Shown here in pieces: positions 27,034 to 35,749 of a DNA stretch of 64,000 nt. A program made the position numbers and the translations under genes. The first letter of the stretch is position 1, and every line of letters starts with the position of its first letter. Source of the stretch: Paludisphaera soli (GTDB lineage Bacteria > Planctomycetota > Planctomycetia > Isosphaerales > Isosphaeraceae). The stretch spans positions 1-64,000 of the forward strand of contig NZ_JAALJI010000012.1 of assembly GCF_011064595.1 (NCBI RefSeq). Direction: 5' to 3'. The notes beneath the pieces were generated by a model. It had not been told where the DNA came from, did no database searches, and was given only the letters and a program-made list of their open reading frames with translations.

Positions 27034-28659
27034 GTGGCTAAGCAACTGCTCTTTTCCGACGCCGCCCGCCGCAAGCTGATGGAAGGCGTCGACGTCCTGG
27101 CCCAGGCCGTGGGCTCGACCCTCGGCCCCACGGGCCGGAACGTGATCCTCAGCAAGTCGTTCGGGGGGCCGCTGGTCACCAAGGACGGCGTCACGGTCTC
27201 CAAGGAGATCGAGCTGAAGGACCCGTTCGAGAACATGGGCGCCAAGCTCGTGAACGTCGTCGCGTCGAAGACGTCCGACGTCGCCGGCGACGGCACCACG
27301 ACGGCGACCATCCTGGCCCGCGCCCTCTACCGCGAGGGGCTCAAGAACGTCACCGCCGGCGCCAACCCGACGGCGCTGCGGCGGGGCATCGAGAAGGCCG
27401 TCGAGGCGGCCGTCGCCGAGCTGCACGACAAGGTCTCGCGGCCGGTGTCGAAGAAGGAGGAGATCGCCCAGGTCGGCGCCATCTCCGCCAACAACGACCC
27501 CGAGGTCGGCCGGATGCTGGCCGACGCGGTCGAGAAGGTCGGCCGCGACGGCGTGATCACCGTCGAGGAGGGCAAGACCGCCTCGACGGCCCTCGAGTTC
27601 GTCGAGGGCATGCAGTTCGACAAGGGCTACCTGAGCCCCTACTTCGTCACCTCGCCCACCACGATGGAGGTCGTCTTCGAGGACGCCCTCATCCTGCTCC
27701 ACGAGAAGAAGATCAGCAGCCTCCGCGAGCTGATCCCGCTCCTGGAGAAGGTGGCGCAGTCCGGCAAGCCGCTGCTGATCGTGGCCGAGGACGTCGAGGG
27801 CGAGGCGCTGGCGACCCTGGTCGTCAACAAGCTCCGCGGCATCCTGAACATCGCGGCCGTCAAGGCCCCCGGCTTCGGCGACCGCCGCAAGGCGATGCTC
27901 GGCGACATGGCCGTCCTCACCGGCGGCACGGTCATCAGCGAGGACCTCGGCCTCAAGCTGGAGAACCTCACGCTGGCCCAGCTCGGCCAGGCCCGCCAGA
28001 TCAAGGTCGACAAGGACAGCACCACGATCATCCAGGGCGCCGGCAAGCGCGAGGAGATCCAGCGCCGGATCGACCAGCTCCGCCGCCAGATCGAGGAGAC
28101 CGACAGCGAGTACGACAAGGAGAAGTTCCAGGAGCGGCTCGCCAAGCTCTCCGGGGGCGTCGCCCTGATCCGCGTCGGCGCCCCGACCGAGGCCGACATG
28201 AAGCAGACCAAGGCCCGCATCGAGGACGCCCTCCACGCCACCCGCGCGGCGGCCGAGGAAGGGATCGTCCCCGGCGGCGGCACCGCCCTGCTCCGCGTCG
28301 CCCCGGCCGTCGAGAAGCTGATCGAGACGCTCGAAGGCGACGAGAAGCTCGGCGCCCGGATCGTCCTCCGCGGCCTCGAGGAGCCCGTCCGCTACATCGC
28401 GTCGAACTCGGGCTACGACGGCGGCGTGATCGCCGACGAGGTCAAGGCCGGCTCGGCGTCGATGGGCTACGACGCCAACAAGGGCGAGTTCGTCGACATG
28501 TTCGAGGCCGGCATCATCGACCCCACCAAGGTCACCCGCACGGCCCTGCAGAACGCCTCCTCGATCGCCGGCCTGCTGCTGACGACCGAGGCCCTGATCA
28601 CCAACCTGAAGGACGACGACAAGGAGAACGGCCCCCGCGTCGAGGGGTCCGTCCGCTGA
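27034..28659 (+). CDS. groEL2: Chaperonin GroEL, copy 2 (no GGM tail)
   Basis: 541 residues from a GTG at 27034 with CGAGGAGC upstream. Chaperonin signatures are intact ([50 protein letters not shown]). Compared with copy 1 it has lost the C-terminal GGM repeat and ends in a charged [15 protein letters not shown]. It is clearly divergent in the apical domain. Loss of the tail in a second chaperonin suggests altered cage interior or a narrower client range; its placement directly after groES implies shared expression. A strong hairpin follows its stop. Confidence 0.95.
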   Translation: MAKQLLFSDAARRKLMEGVDVLAQAVGSTLGPTGRNVILSKSFGGPLVTKDGVTVSKEIELKDPFENMGAKLVNVVASKTSDVAGDGTTTATILARALYREGLKNVTAGANPTALRRGIEKAVEAAVAELHDKVSRPVSKKEEIAQVGAISANNDPEVGRMLADAVEKVGRDGVITVEEGKTASTALEFVEGMQFDKGYLSPYFVTSPTTMEVVFEDALILLHEKKISSLRELIPLLEKVAQSGKPLLIVAEDVEGEALATLVVNKLRGILNIAAVKAPGFGDRRKAMLGDMAVLTGGTVISEDLGLKLENLTLAQLGQARQIKVDKDSTTIIQGAGKREEIQRRIDQLRRQIEETDSEYDKEKFQERLAKLSGGVALIRVGAPTEADMKQTKARIEDALHATRAAAEEGIVPGGGTALLRVAPAVEKLIETLEGDEKLGARIVLRGLEEPVRYIASNSGYDGGVIADEVKAGSASMGYDANKGEFVDMFEAGIIDPTKVTRTALQNASSIAGLLLTTEALITNLKDDDKENGPRVEGSVR

Positions 28660-28684
28660 GCCGAAGTCCCACCTGACCGCCCGA

Positions 28685-28725
28685 GGCCGGGGCGCGGGCT
28701 CGATCGATCGAGCGCCGCCCCGGCC
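28685..28725. terminator. Intrinsic terminator-like hairpin after groEL2
   Basis: GGCCGGGGCG (28685-28694) pairs with CGCCCCGGCC (28716-28725), and the loop holds a second inner stem, CTCGATCGATCGAG. It is followed by CGTTTCGTT, a weak T-rich stretch. It probably ends the groES-groEL2 transcript before dnaJ. Confidence 0.7.
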
Positions 28726-28907
28726 CGTTTCGTTCCGACGCCCGCCCGTGCTCCGCCCCCGCCCCCGCCCGACCGGCACGGTCCGGCTGGGAGGACGCGG
28801 CCGCGCATGTTAAGATCTTGATTCTGGACTGGACAGGGGATCGCGCGCGGCTCAGAGAGGGCCGTCGCGACGCGTCCCGGGACCCCGACCGTCGAGACGC
28901 CGCGCCG

Positions 28908-30062
28908 ATGGCATCCACCAAACGCGACCTGTACGAAGTCCTCGAGATCACGCGCGAGTCCTCGAACGAGGAGATCAAGCGCGCCTATCGGCAGATGGCG
29001 CTGAAGTTCCACCCCGACCGCAACCCGGGCGACAAGGAGGCGGAGCGGAAGTTCCGCGAGGCGGCCGAGGCCTACGACGTCCTCTCCGACGCCCAGAAGC
29101 GCCAGCGGTACGACCGCTACGGCCACGCCGGCCTCGACGGCGCGGCCTTCCACGACTTCCGCTCGGCCGACGACATCATGTCGACCTTCGGCGACATCTT
29201 CGGCGGCGGCCTGCTCGGCGACCTGTTCGGCGGCGGCGACCGGCGGCGGGGCCCCCGCCAGGGCCCCGACCTCCTGATGCGGCTGGAGATCAGCCTGAGC
29301 GAGGCCGCCCGGGGGACCACCCGGACCGTCGAGGTCAACCGCCAGGACTTCTGCGGCGAGTGCGGCGGCTCGGGCGCACGAAAGGGGACCGTCGCCTCCA
29401 CCTGCAACTACTGCGGCGGCCGGGGCCAGGTCGTCCAGACCCGGGGCTTCTTCCAGGTCGCGACCACCTGCCCCTCCTGCGGCGGCGAGGGGGTCAAGAT
29501 CACCGACCCCTGCCACTCCTGCCACGGCTCGGGGCGGCTCCCCCAGACGGCCAAACTCCAGGTCGACGTGCCGCCGGGCGTCGAGACCGGCATGCGGCTG
29601 CAGCTCCGCCAGCAGGGCGAGCTGGGCGACATGGGCGCCCCCCGCGGCAACCTCCAGATCCAGATCATGGTGCGCAAGCACGAGTTCTTCGAACGCCGCC
29701 GCAACGACCTGCTCTGCCAAGTCCCCATCAGCTTCGCCCAGGCCGCGCTCGGCGCCGAGGTCGAGGTCCCGACGCTCGAAGGGCCGGGCCGAGTCCAGGT
29801 CCCTCGCGGCACCCAGAGCGGCGACGCGATCCGGCTCAAGGGTCGCGGGATGCCCGACATCGGCGGCCGGGGCCGGGGCGACGAAATCGTCGAGGTGGTC
29901 GTCGAGACCCCGCGACACCTCACCCCACGCCAGGAGGAGCTGCTCCGCGAGTTCGCCGAGATCGAGCACTTGCAGGTCAGCCCCCGACGCAAGAGCTTCT
30001 TCGAGAAGCTCCGCGACTACTTCACCGAAGAGGACGAGCCCGAGGTCACCGCGCAGGCCTGA
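28908..30062 (+). CDS. dnaJ: Chaperone DnaJ
   Basis: 384 residues from the ATG at 28908; the open frame extends to 28818 but the J domain starts here. J domain: [23 protein letters not shown] motif in [11 protein letters not shown], then a Gly/Phe-rich linker ([17 protein letters not shown]). The zinc-binding domain has [24 protein letters not shown] and CHSCHGSG, four CxxCxGxG-type repeats, two of them with a G or H at the usual positions. The C-terminal substrate-binding part follows. DnaJ stimulates the DnaK ATPase. GrpE lies 93 bases downstream, but dnaK itself is not in the window. Confidence 0.95.
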   Translation: MASTKRDLYEVLEITRESSNEEIKRAYRQMALKFHPDRNPGDKEAERKFREAAEAYDVLSDAQKRQRYDRYGHAGLDGAAFHDFRSADDIMSTFGDIFGGGLLGDLFGGGDRRRGPRQGPDLLMRLEISLSEAARGTTRTVEVNRQDFCGECGGSGARKGTVASTCNYCGGRGQVVQTRGFFQVATTCPSCGGEGVKITDPCHSCHGSGRLPQTAKLQVDVPPGVETGMRLQLRQQGELGDMGAPRGNLQIQIMVRKHEFFERRRNDLLCQVPISFAQAALGAEVEVPTLEGPGRVQVPRGTQSGDAIRLKGRGMPDIGGRGRGDEIVEVVVETPRHLTPRQEELLREFAEIEHLQVSPRRKSFFEKLRDYFTEEDEPEVTAQA

Positions 30063-30155
30063 GGCGTCCGGGCCCCGCCCCCGCCCGCCCCTCGCCCGCC
30101 GCCCCCGTCGGGCCGTCGTACCGAATAAGTCCGCCCAGGCCAGGAGACCCGCACG

Positions 30156-30686
30156 ATGTCCGACGCCTCCAACCGCCCCGAAGCCCCCCCCAGCGACGAC
30201 CCGGCCGTCGAGCCGGGCGCCGAGCCCGGTGACGCGAGCCCGACCTCCGCCCTGGAGAAGGAGCGCGACGACGCCCGCGACCAGCTCCTGCGCACCCGCG
30301 CCGAGTTCGCGAACTACCAGAAGCGCAGCAAGCAGCAGGCCGAGACCGACCGCCTGTACGCCGTCGGCAACCTCGGCCGGGACCTGCTGGACGTCCTCGA
30401 CAACCTGGAGCGCGCCACCGAAGCCATGCGGGGGACGGCCGCCGAGGGTGTCGCCTCCGGGCTCGACATGGTCCACAAGCAGTTTCTCGCCACGCTCGCC
30501 AAGTACGGCGTGGCGCCGATCGAGGCCCTGGGCCAGCCCTTCGACCCCAACTTCCACGAGGCCCTGATGCAGCAGCCCTCCGCCGACGTCCCCGAGGGGA
30601 CCGTCGTCGCCGAGCTGGGCAAGGGCTACCGGATCCACGAACGCGTGCTCAGGCCCAGCAAGGTCGCCGTCTCGGTCAAGCCCTGA
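30156..30686 (+). CDS. grpE: Nucleotide exchange factor GrpE
   Basis: 176 residues. An acidic, proline-rich N-terminus leads to a long coiled coil (EKERDDARDQLLRTRAEFAN, then YQKRSKQQAETDRLYAVGNL) and the conserved LLDVLDNLERA, LATLAKYGVAPIEALGQPFDPNFHEA and C-terminal VVAELGKGYRIHERVLRPSKVAV. It exchanges nucleotide on DnaK. It follows dnaJ and precedes two small zinc-finger genes by 14 bases, so the four are probably co-transcribed. Confidence 0.95.
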   Translation: MSDASNRPEAPPSDDPAVEPGAEPGDASPTSALEKERDDARDQLLRTRAEFANYQKRSKQQAETDRLYAVGNLGRDLLDVLDNLERATEAMRGTAAEGVASGLDMVHKQFLATLAKYGVAPIEALGQPFDPNFHEALMQQPSADVPEGTVVAELGKGYRIHERVLRPSKVAVSVKP

Positions 30687-30700
30687 CGCGGAGGAACGCC

Positions 30701-31027
30701 ATGCCCACCTACGACTACATCTGCGACGCCTGCGGCCACGAATTCGAGGCCTACGAGTCGATCAAGGCCGACCCCCAGACCCTCTGCCCGGGCTGCGAGA
30801 AGCACACCCTCCGTCGCAAGATCGGCCCCGGCGCGGCCATCCTGTTCAAGGGCTCGGGCTTCTACCAGACCGACTACCGCAGCGACTCGTACAAGAAGGC
30901 CGCCAAGGCCGACTCCTCCGGCGGCGGATCGTCGTCCGGCTCCGGTTCCGGCGGCGACGCGGCGAAGCCGGCGCCCCCGGCGTTCCCGAGCGCCCCGACC
31001 CCCTCCGGCGGCGGGTCGGCCGGATGA
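30701..31027 (+). CDS. FmdB-family zinc ribbon protein
   Basis: 108 residues. The opening MPTYDYICDACGHEFEAYES followed by CPGCEKHTLRRKIGPGA is the FmdB regulatory zinc ribbon (two CxxC pairs), ending in the family's FKGSGFYQTDYRS. The remaining third is a Ser/Gly/Pro-rich low-complexity tail. FmdB-like proteins are putative regulators of unknown target. It lies 14 bases after grpE and overlaps yacG by four bases (ATGA), so translational coupling is likely. Confidence 0.92.
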   Translation: MPTYDYICDACGHEFEAYESIKADPQTLCPGCEKHTLRRKIGPGAAILFKGSGFYQTDYRSDSYKKAAKADSSGGGSSSGSGSGGDAAKPAPPAFPSAPTPSGGGSAG

Positions 31028-31248
31028 TCAAAGGCCGCTGCCCGACCTGCTCGAAGGCCTTCGAGATCGACCGGATCGACGACCTGCCGTCGTTCCCGTT
31101 CTGCTCCGACCGCTGCCGCCTCGTCGATCTCGGTCGCTGGATCGACGAGGCGCACGTCATCCCCGGCCCTCCGGTCGAACTGGACGAGGAGGACGCCGAG
31201 GGACCGGCGCGACGATCCGAGATGAACGGCCGTCACCAGGACGATTGA
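31024..31248 (+). CDS. yacG: DNA gyrase inhibitor YacG (zinc protein)
   Basis: 74 residues. CPTC near the start and CSDRC further on (FPFCSDRCRLVDLGRWIDE) give the zinc-binding C-x2-C...C-x3-C arrangement of YacG, with the DLGRW motif. YacG binds GyrB and inhibits its activity. The C-terminal tail is acidic and variable as expected. The ATG overlaps the FmdB gene stop. The next gene is convergent. Confidence 0.92.
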   Translation: MIKGRCPTCSKAFEIDRIDDLPSFPFCSDRCRLVDLGRWIDEAHVIPGPPVELDEEDAEGPARRSEMNGRHQDD

Positions 31249-31273
31249 CGGTCGCTCGCGTCGCTCGCTCGAT

Positions 31274-32257
31274 TCAGTACTGGTCGGCCGAGACGATCTC
31301 GCGGCCGGACGACGTGCTCAGGGACCGCCAGACCTGGATGGCGATCTCGTTCCGGATGAACCGCACGCCGCCGTCCGCGGTCGCCGCGTTGACGCCTCCC
31401 GGATGGCGGCTTCGCGCGGCGTAGTTGTCCGGCAGGGCGGTGGTCGTCCCCACGCACGGCGGGTTGGGCTTCCGGCTGGAACAGTAGAAGGGGCTGAACA
31501 GGACGTCGGGGAAGGAGCTGTTGGGGGCGAGGAACGCCTCGAACCCCGCGGCGTCCCCCCACCACGAGAAACCGCGCAGGTCACGCCCCTGGCCGACCAC
31601 GACCTCGGACGCCAGCAGCGTCGAGCTGAGGCCGTCGGTCAGCGCGGCGAAGCCGACGGTCCGCTTCCCGGGCTGCAGTTGGTCGGTCAATGGCGCGCCC
31701 ACGTCCACGAACGGCGCGCCCCCGAACTTCACGTCCTGGAAATCGACCTGCGTCTGGATCGAGTTGCCGAAGTTGACCGCGTAATTCTGCGACGTGCACG
31801 CGAAGGTCGCGCCGTGCATCGTCTCGGAGATCGGCGCGTTGCGGCCGTCGCTCGGGCAGAGGTAGACGCCCACCCATTGCGAGGTCACGGTGCGATTGGC
31901 CGTCCCGAAGTAGCGAAGGTCCTCGTCGAGCTGCGCGGGCCAGCCGGGGGCGTTGGTCCCGCCCTGGTTCCAGGCGTTGTACAGGGGCTGCTGTTCGAGA
32001 TGGGGCAAAACGAAGATCAGCCAGGTCCCCCAGCAGCATCCCTTTTTCCCCGGCGGGAGGACGCCGTGCACGTCGTGATAGTTGTGCATCCCCAGGCCGA
32101 TCTGCTTGAGGTTGTTCACGCACTGGGCGCGTCGGGCCGCCTCGCGGGCCGCCTGGACGGCGGGCAGGAGCAGGGCGATGAGCACCGCGATGATCGCGAT
32201 GACCACCAGCAGCTCGATCAGCGTGAAGCCCCTTCGGCCGTCGCTCGTCGCATTCAT
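31274..32257 (-). CDS. DUF1559 protein with prepilin-type N-terminus (second copy)
   Basis: 327 residues. The prepilin-type start ([20 protein letters not shown]) runs into [20 protein letters not shown] and [20 protein letters not shown], and the C-terminal part has [20 protein letters not shown]. It is paralogous to the protein at 19475. The small lipoprotein gene lies upstream on the same strand, 45 bases away, the reverse order of the first pair. Function is not established for the family; processing by prepilin peptidase and location at the envelope are inferred from the N-terminus. Confidence 0.93.
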   Translation of the reverse strand: MNATSDGRRGFTLIELLVVIAIIAVLIALLLPAVQAAREAARRAQCVNNLKQIGLGMHNYHDVHGVLPPGKKGCCWGTWLIFVLPHLEQQPLYNAWNQGGTNAPGWPAQLDEDLRYFGTANRTVTSQWVGVYLCPSDGRNAPISETMHGATFACTSQNYAVNFGNSIQTQVDFQDVKFGGAPFVDVGAPLTDQLQPGKRTVGFAALTDGLSSTLLASEVVVGQGRDLRGFSWWGDAAGFEAFLAPNSSFPDVLFSPFYCSSRKPNPPCVGTTTALPDNYAARSRHPGGVNAATADGGVRFIRNEIAIQVWRSLSTSSGREIVSADQY

Positions 32258-32302
32258 CGGCGTCTCCCCGCGTGGCGATGTCCGTCCCCGGCCCCCGCCC
32301 GA

Positions 32303-32776
32303 TCAGCGGGGGACGGCTCCAGTGGCGATGTCGAATCGCAGATGGTTCGGCTCGTCCGCCCGGATCTCGATCATGCGCGTCGATTTCGCATTGTAGTCCT
32401 CCGGGATCTTCTCGATCATCGACCTGGGCTTCTTGTCCGAGGCCCCTCGCGGGGGCGGCGCCTGCTCGCGACTGCTCGCGTAGATGCGGACGCGGTAGCT
32501 CCCCGGGGCCGGCCCTTCTGGCCTGGCGATCGTAAAGGCCCCCGCCCTGATCGTCGAGCCGACCGCGGTGGGCGGCCCGGAAGGTCCCGGCTCCAGCATG
32601 ATCGCACCCGCGTCAAGGGGCCGGCCGTCCACGATCACCTCGCCCGTCACCTCGACTCGTCCCAGGGGGTCCGGCTCGGAACAGCCCGCGATCAACGCGA
32701 GGAGCGCCGGGAACAGGAAGCGAGACGCGCCTCGGTCGAGCGATTCTCTCGGGGATCTCCCGGATATTGAAGGCAT
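32303..32776 (-). CDS. Lipoprotein with carboxypeptidase-regulatory-like beta domain
   Basis: 157 residues. A long basic N-terminus precedes a lipoprotein signal (RFLFPALLALIAGC, lipobox IAGC). The mature chain, VTGEVIVDGRPLDAGAIMLE and GAFTIARPEGPAPGSYRVRI, is a small beta-sandwich of the carboxypeptidase-regulatory-like type, often met in planctomycete lipoproteins beside DUF1559 genes. It probably displays the domain at the periplasmic side. It is the first gene of a two-gene unit with the DUF1559 protein. The start is uncertain; an internal start closer to the signal is possible. Confidence 0.78.
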   Translation of the reverse strand: MPSISGRSPRESLDRGASRFLFPALLALIAGCSEPDPLGRVEVTGEVIVDGRPLDAGAIMLEPGPSGPPTAVGSTIRAGAFTIARPEGPAPGSYRVRIYASSREQAPPPRGASDKKPRSMIEKIPEDYNAKSTRMIEIRADEPNHLRFDIATGAVPR

Positions 32777-32907
32777 CCGGCCTCATCCTTGCGAGAAGGT
32801 CGGCGTGCATGCGACGTCACGTGACGATGCGATGCCCGTTCGATCATGGTCGGGCTCGCCTCGGATTTCCAGGCAATTTGAAAAGATGAACCCGCGAGGC
32901 CCTCGGC

Positions 32908-33846
32908 GTGCAGAACAATGATACAAGAATGGAGATCAGCTTCGACCGGAAAGATCCGAGCGAGCCCCGATATATGTTGCTAGACGATCCCCAACTCCTG
33001 GCCCGATTCAAGGATGGATCCGACCCCGAGGCGTTCGCCGCCCTGGTAGCCCGGCACGGGCCCACGGTGTTGCGGGTCTGTCGGACGATCCTCCCGGACG
33101 TCCACCACGCCGAGGATGCGTTCCAGGCCACGTTCCTGACGCTCTTCCAGAAGGCCGCGGCGATCCAGGATCCCGACGCCTTGCGGGGCTGGCTCTGCGG
33201 CACGGCCTACAAGACGGCCTCCCGGATCCGCAAGCGGTCGATCCGGCAAGCCCAGCGGGAGCGGGCCACGGAAGTGGACCCCAGCGACGGCGGCCAGGCC
33301 CCCGGGACGGACTACGAACTTTTCCTGCTCGTCCGCGAGGAGCTGGATCGGCTGCCCGAGAAGTACCGGGCGCCGCTGATCCTCTGCTACCTGGAAGGGC
33401 TCACGCACGAGGAGGCCGCGGCCCAGCTCGAATGGGCCTCGGGCACGGTCAAGGTCCGGCTCGTCCGAGGCCGCAAGCTGCTCCGAGAGCGACTCGACCG
33501 CCGAAAGGTGGCCCTCGCCTCGGGACTGATCCTCCTGTGGAGGCGCGAGGCGGGAGCCACCGCGCCGGACCTTCTGGAATCCACGCTCCAGGCGACGTCC
33601 GTCGTGCGAAACACGGAACCGATCCGGCACGCCGCCGAGGCCCCGCGGCCTTACGGCCGGCTCGGCTCCTCGTCCTCCGGCTGGGCGGCGATCTGCCGCG
33701 CGGTCTTCATCCTGGCCGTCGCCGCCGCGGTCGCGGCGACCGCCGCCGCCGCCGTCATCCTCCCCACATCTCCGACGCCGGCGGCCGAGGATTTAGAGGA
33801 TCTGCCGGCGAACCTGACCGACGTTCTCGGCGTGCACTGCACCTGA
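32908..33846 (+). CDS. ECF sigma factor with C-terminal membrane span
   Basis: 312 residues from a GTG at 32908; an in-frame ATG at 32929 is an alternative. Region 2 is LVARHGPTVLRVCRTILPDV followed by HHAEDAFQATFLTLFQKA, and region 4 is LEGLTHEEAAAQLEWASGTV with VRLVRGRKLLRERL, the helix-turn-helix of extracytoplasmic-function sigma factors. After residue 200 a linker leads to a single hydrophobic segment (AVFILAVAAAVAATAAAAVI) and a short tail ending HCT, so the factor is probably tethered to the membrane. No separate anti-sigma gene adjoins it, hence the membrane tail may hold the control. It is divergent from the lipoprotein gene. Confidence 0.88.
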   Translation: MQNNDTRMEISFDRKDPSEPRYMLLDDPQLLARFKDGSDPEAFAALVARHGPTVLRVCRTILPDVHHAEDAFQATFLTLFQKAAAIQDPDALRGWLCGTAYKTASRIRKRSIRQAQRERATEVDPSDGGQAPGTDYELFLLVREELDRLPEKYRAPLILCYLEGLTHEEAAAQLEWASGTVKVRLVRGRKLLRERLDRRKVALASGLILLWRREAGATAPDLLESTLQATSVVRNTEPIRHAAEAPRPYGRLGSSSSGWAAICRAVFILAVAAAVAATAAAAVILPTSPTPAAEDLEDLPANLTDVLGVHCT

Positions 33847-33852
33847 CCCGAA

Positions 33853-33872
33853 GCCGCTCCTTTCGGGGCGGC
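33853..33872 (+). terminator. Terminator-like hairpin after ECF sigma gene
   Basis: GCCGCTCC pairs with GGGGCGGC (one G-T pair) around the loop TTTC, seven bases after the stop of the sigma gene. It is short and followed by no T-tract, so it is a modest candidate. Confidence 0.45.
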
Positions 33873-34079
33873 GACCGTCCAAACGTCGCCCGCCGCCCCG
33901 TCGAATCGCCCCGGCCCCCTCGCCGGGCTAGCCCCAGCACACGCCTCGACGGCCGCGCCGCGGCCATGCGGACTGTTTCATCCAGATCGTATCATAATTT
34001 CATTTTTTCATCGATTCTCCGCCTCGCCTCGCACGCCTCGACTCGACGCCAAGGACGAAAACCACCAGGAGTTTCCGAG

Positions 34080-34757
34080 ATGAAGATGGACAGCCAGGAA
34101 GACGCCGGATCGGAATCCCGCCCCCGCGACGGACGCCGGTCCTTCATGAAGTCGGCGATGGCCGCGGCCACGATCCCGGCCGCGGCGGCGGCCCTCTCGC
34201 GATCGGCCGAGGGCGCCACGAACCCCAACTACCTGCCGACCCTGTACCGGGGCTGGAACGCCAAGAACTTCTACACCATCAAGGACGACGAGAACGAACA
34301 CGTCGAGGCGATCGTCGCCACGCTGGGCGCCCTGGCGCGACCCAAGCCGACCTTCCGTAACCTGATCCAGCCCAACGCGCAGGCGTTCGCGAACGTCTCG
34401 CGGGTGCTGGAGAACGTCGGCGTCGGCGCCTACCTCGGCGCCCTGCCGCTGATCCAATCGCAGGCGTACGTGGCGGCCGCCGGCTCGATCGCGCTGATCG
34501 AGGCCCGGCACGCCGGCTACCTCAATACGCTCCTGAATCAGAATATCAACCTGAACGCCGAGGGCGAGACGTCGAGCTTCGACCAGCCCCTGACCCCGGA
34601 GCGGGTCGTCGAGCTGGCCGGGCCGTTCATCGCCGACCTGAACGGCGGTCCGCCGCTCCTCCCCTTGATGAACGACGTGGACATCTTCAACTTCGCGCTG
34701 GCGCTCGAGTACCTCGAGGCCGAGTTCTACAACCTCAACGTCCCGCGCTTCTTCTGA
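34080..34757 (+). CDS. Tat-exported ferritin-like domain protein
   Basis: 225 residues from the ATG at 34080, with AGGAG at 34067-34071. The N-terminus has a twin-arginine signal (DGRRSFMKSAMAAATIPAAA). The mature four-helix bundle carries acid/His pairs expected of the ferritin-like DUF4439/PF13668-type family: DENEHVEAIVATLG, IALIEARHAGYLNTLLNQN and a C-terminal EYLEAEFYN. Folding in the cytoplasm before export by Tat fits metal or cofactor loading. Such proteins occur next to sigma factors in planctomycetes; the substrate is unknown. An open frame that joins it to upstream sequence is not a gene. Confidence 0.85.
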   Translation: MKMDSQEDAGSESRPRDGRRSFMKSAMAAATIPAAAAALSRSAEGATNPNYLPTLYRGWNAKNFYTIKDDENEHVEAIVATLGALARPKPTFRNLIQPNAQAFANVSRVLENVGVGAYLGALPLIQSQAYVAAAGSIALIEARHAGYLNTLLNQNINLNAEGETSSFDQPLTPERVVELAGPFIADLNGGPPLLPLMNDVDIFNFALALEYLEAEFYNLNVPRFF

Positions 34758-34781
34758 GCCCGGGACGCGCGGAGCTTTCAT

Positions 34782-34840
34782 CTCGCCCCGGCGTCGTCGG
34801 CGGACCGAGCCAACCCGATCCGTCGGCCCGCCGGGGCGAG
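34782..34840. terminator. Terminator-like long stem-loop
   Basis: CTCGCCCCGGCG (34782-34793) pairs with CGCCGGGGCGAG (34829-34840) over 12 base pairs, and the loop contains another weak stem. It lies 24 bases after the ferritin-like gene and just before the PEP-CTERM gene. Confidence 0.55.
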
Positions 34841-34890
34841 CCGTTCCCCTTCATCCCCCCACGTCGTCATCATCGGGAGCCTTCCAAACC

Positions 34891-35652
34891 ATGCCCGCTT
34901 CATACGTGTTCCCGCGTCGTCCGCTCCTCGCGGCGGCCGTCCTCGCCGTCGCGTTCGCCCTGATCGCGGCCCCGGCCCGCGCGGGCGACGCCGTGTCAGC
35001 CCCGGAGATCGAGTCGTTCCTGGGCCTCTCCACGGACGCCCTCCAGGGCATCGGCGGCCCGGCCTTCAACGGATCGGCCCTGCGGACGAGCTTCACGGCC
35101 GCCGCGGGCGACGTGCTCTCGTTCCGGTTCAACTTCCTGACGAACGAGGACCCGGACCTCCTGGGCGACCTGATCAACGATTTCGCCTTCATCACCCTGA
35201 ATGGCGCCGACCCGACCGTGATCGCCGAGGTGGCGACGACCCCGTTCGCCGCCGCTTCGTCCACGCTCTTCTCGGTGGAGTCCGGGCTCCTGTCGTTCTC
35301 GACGACGCTGGCCGCGTCGGGTGTCTACACGTTGGGCCTGGGCGTCGTCAACGTGGTCGACGAGTTGTTGTCCTCCGCCCTCCTCCTGGACGATTTCCGG
35401 ATCAACGGCGTCGGATTGTCGGGCGGCGGCTTCGAGTCCGGCTCCCTGACCGACTTCGAAGGCCTCGGCGCGTTCGCGATCGTCGGCGGAGCGATCGGCT
35501 CGCCGGCCCCCGAGGGGAGTTCCCAGCTTTTCCTGAGCAACGGATCAACGGCCGTGCCCGAGCCGGCCGGCGTGGTCTCGCTCCTCGTCGGGGCTTCCGG
35601 CCTGGCGGCCGGCGCGACGTATCGCGCCCGGAAGGCGACGCCTCGAGACTGA
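34891..35652 (+). CDS. PEP-CTERM sorted surface protein
   Basis: 253 residues. The N-terminal signal peptide (LLAAAVLAVAFALIAAPARA) is followed by a beta-rich domain with FRFNFLTNEDPDLLGDLIND, FAFITLNGADPTVIAEV and VYTLGLGVVNVVDELLSSAL. The C-terminus VPEPAGVVSLLVGASGLAAG with trailing basic residues (RARKATPRD) is a classical PEP-CTERM sorting signal: VPEP, a hydrophobic span and a basic end. Such proteins are handled by an exosortase and end up at the cell surface or in extracellular polymer. No exosortase gene is seen here. Confidence 0.88.
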   Translation: MPASYVFPRRPLLAAAVLAVAFALIAAPARAGDAVSAPEIESFLGLSTDALQGIGGPAFNGSALRTSFTAAAGDVLSFRFNFLTNEDPDLLGDLINDFAFITLNGADPTVIAEVATTPFAAASSTLFSVESGLLSFSTTLAASGVYTLGLGVVNVVDELLSSALLLDDFRINGVGLSGGGFESGSLTDFEGLGAFAIVGGAIGSPAPEGSSQLFLSNGSTAVPEPAGVVSLLVGASGLAAGATYRARKATPRD

Positions 35653-35678
35653 CCCTTTCGACTCGCCTTCGAAACGAG

Positions 35679-35716
35679 GACGCCCCGCTCCCCGAGACAT
35701 CGGAGGGCGGGGCGTC
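35679..35716. terminator. Bidirectional terminator-like hairpin
   Basis: GACGCCCCGC pairs perfectly with GCGGGGCGTC around an 18-base loop with an inner stem (TCC...GGA). It sits between the convergent PEP-CTERM and lpdA genes and could serve both. Confidence 0.65.
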
Positions 35717-35749
35717 GCGTCGGTTCGAAACCAGCGGCCCGGCCGGCGG

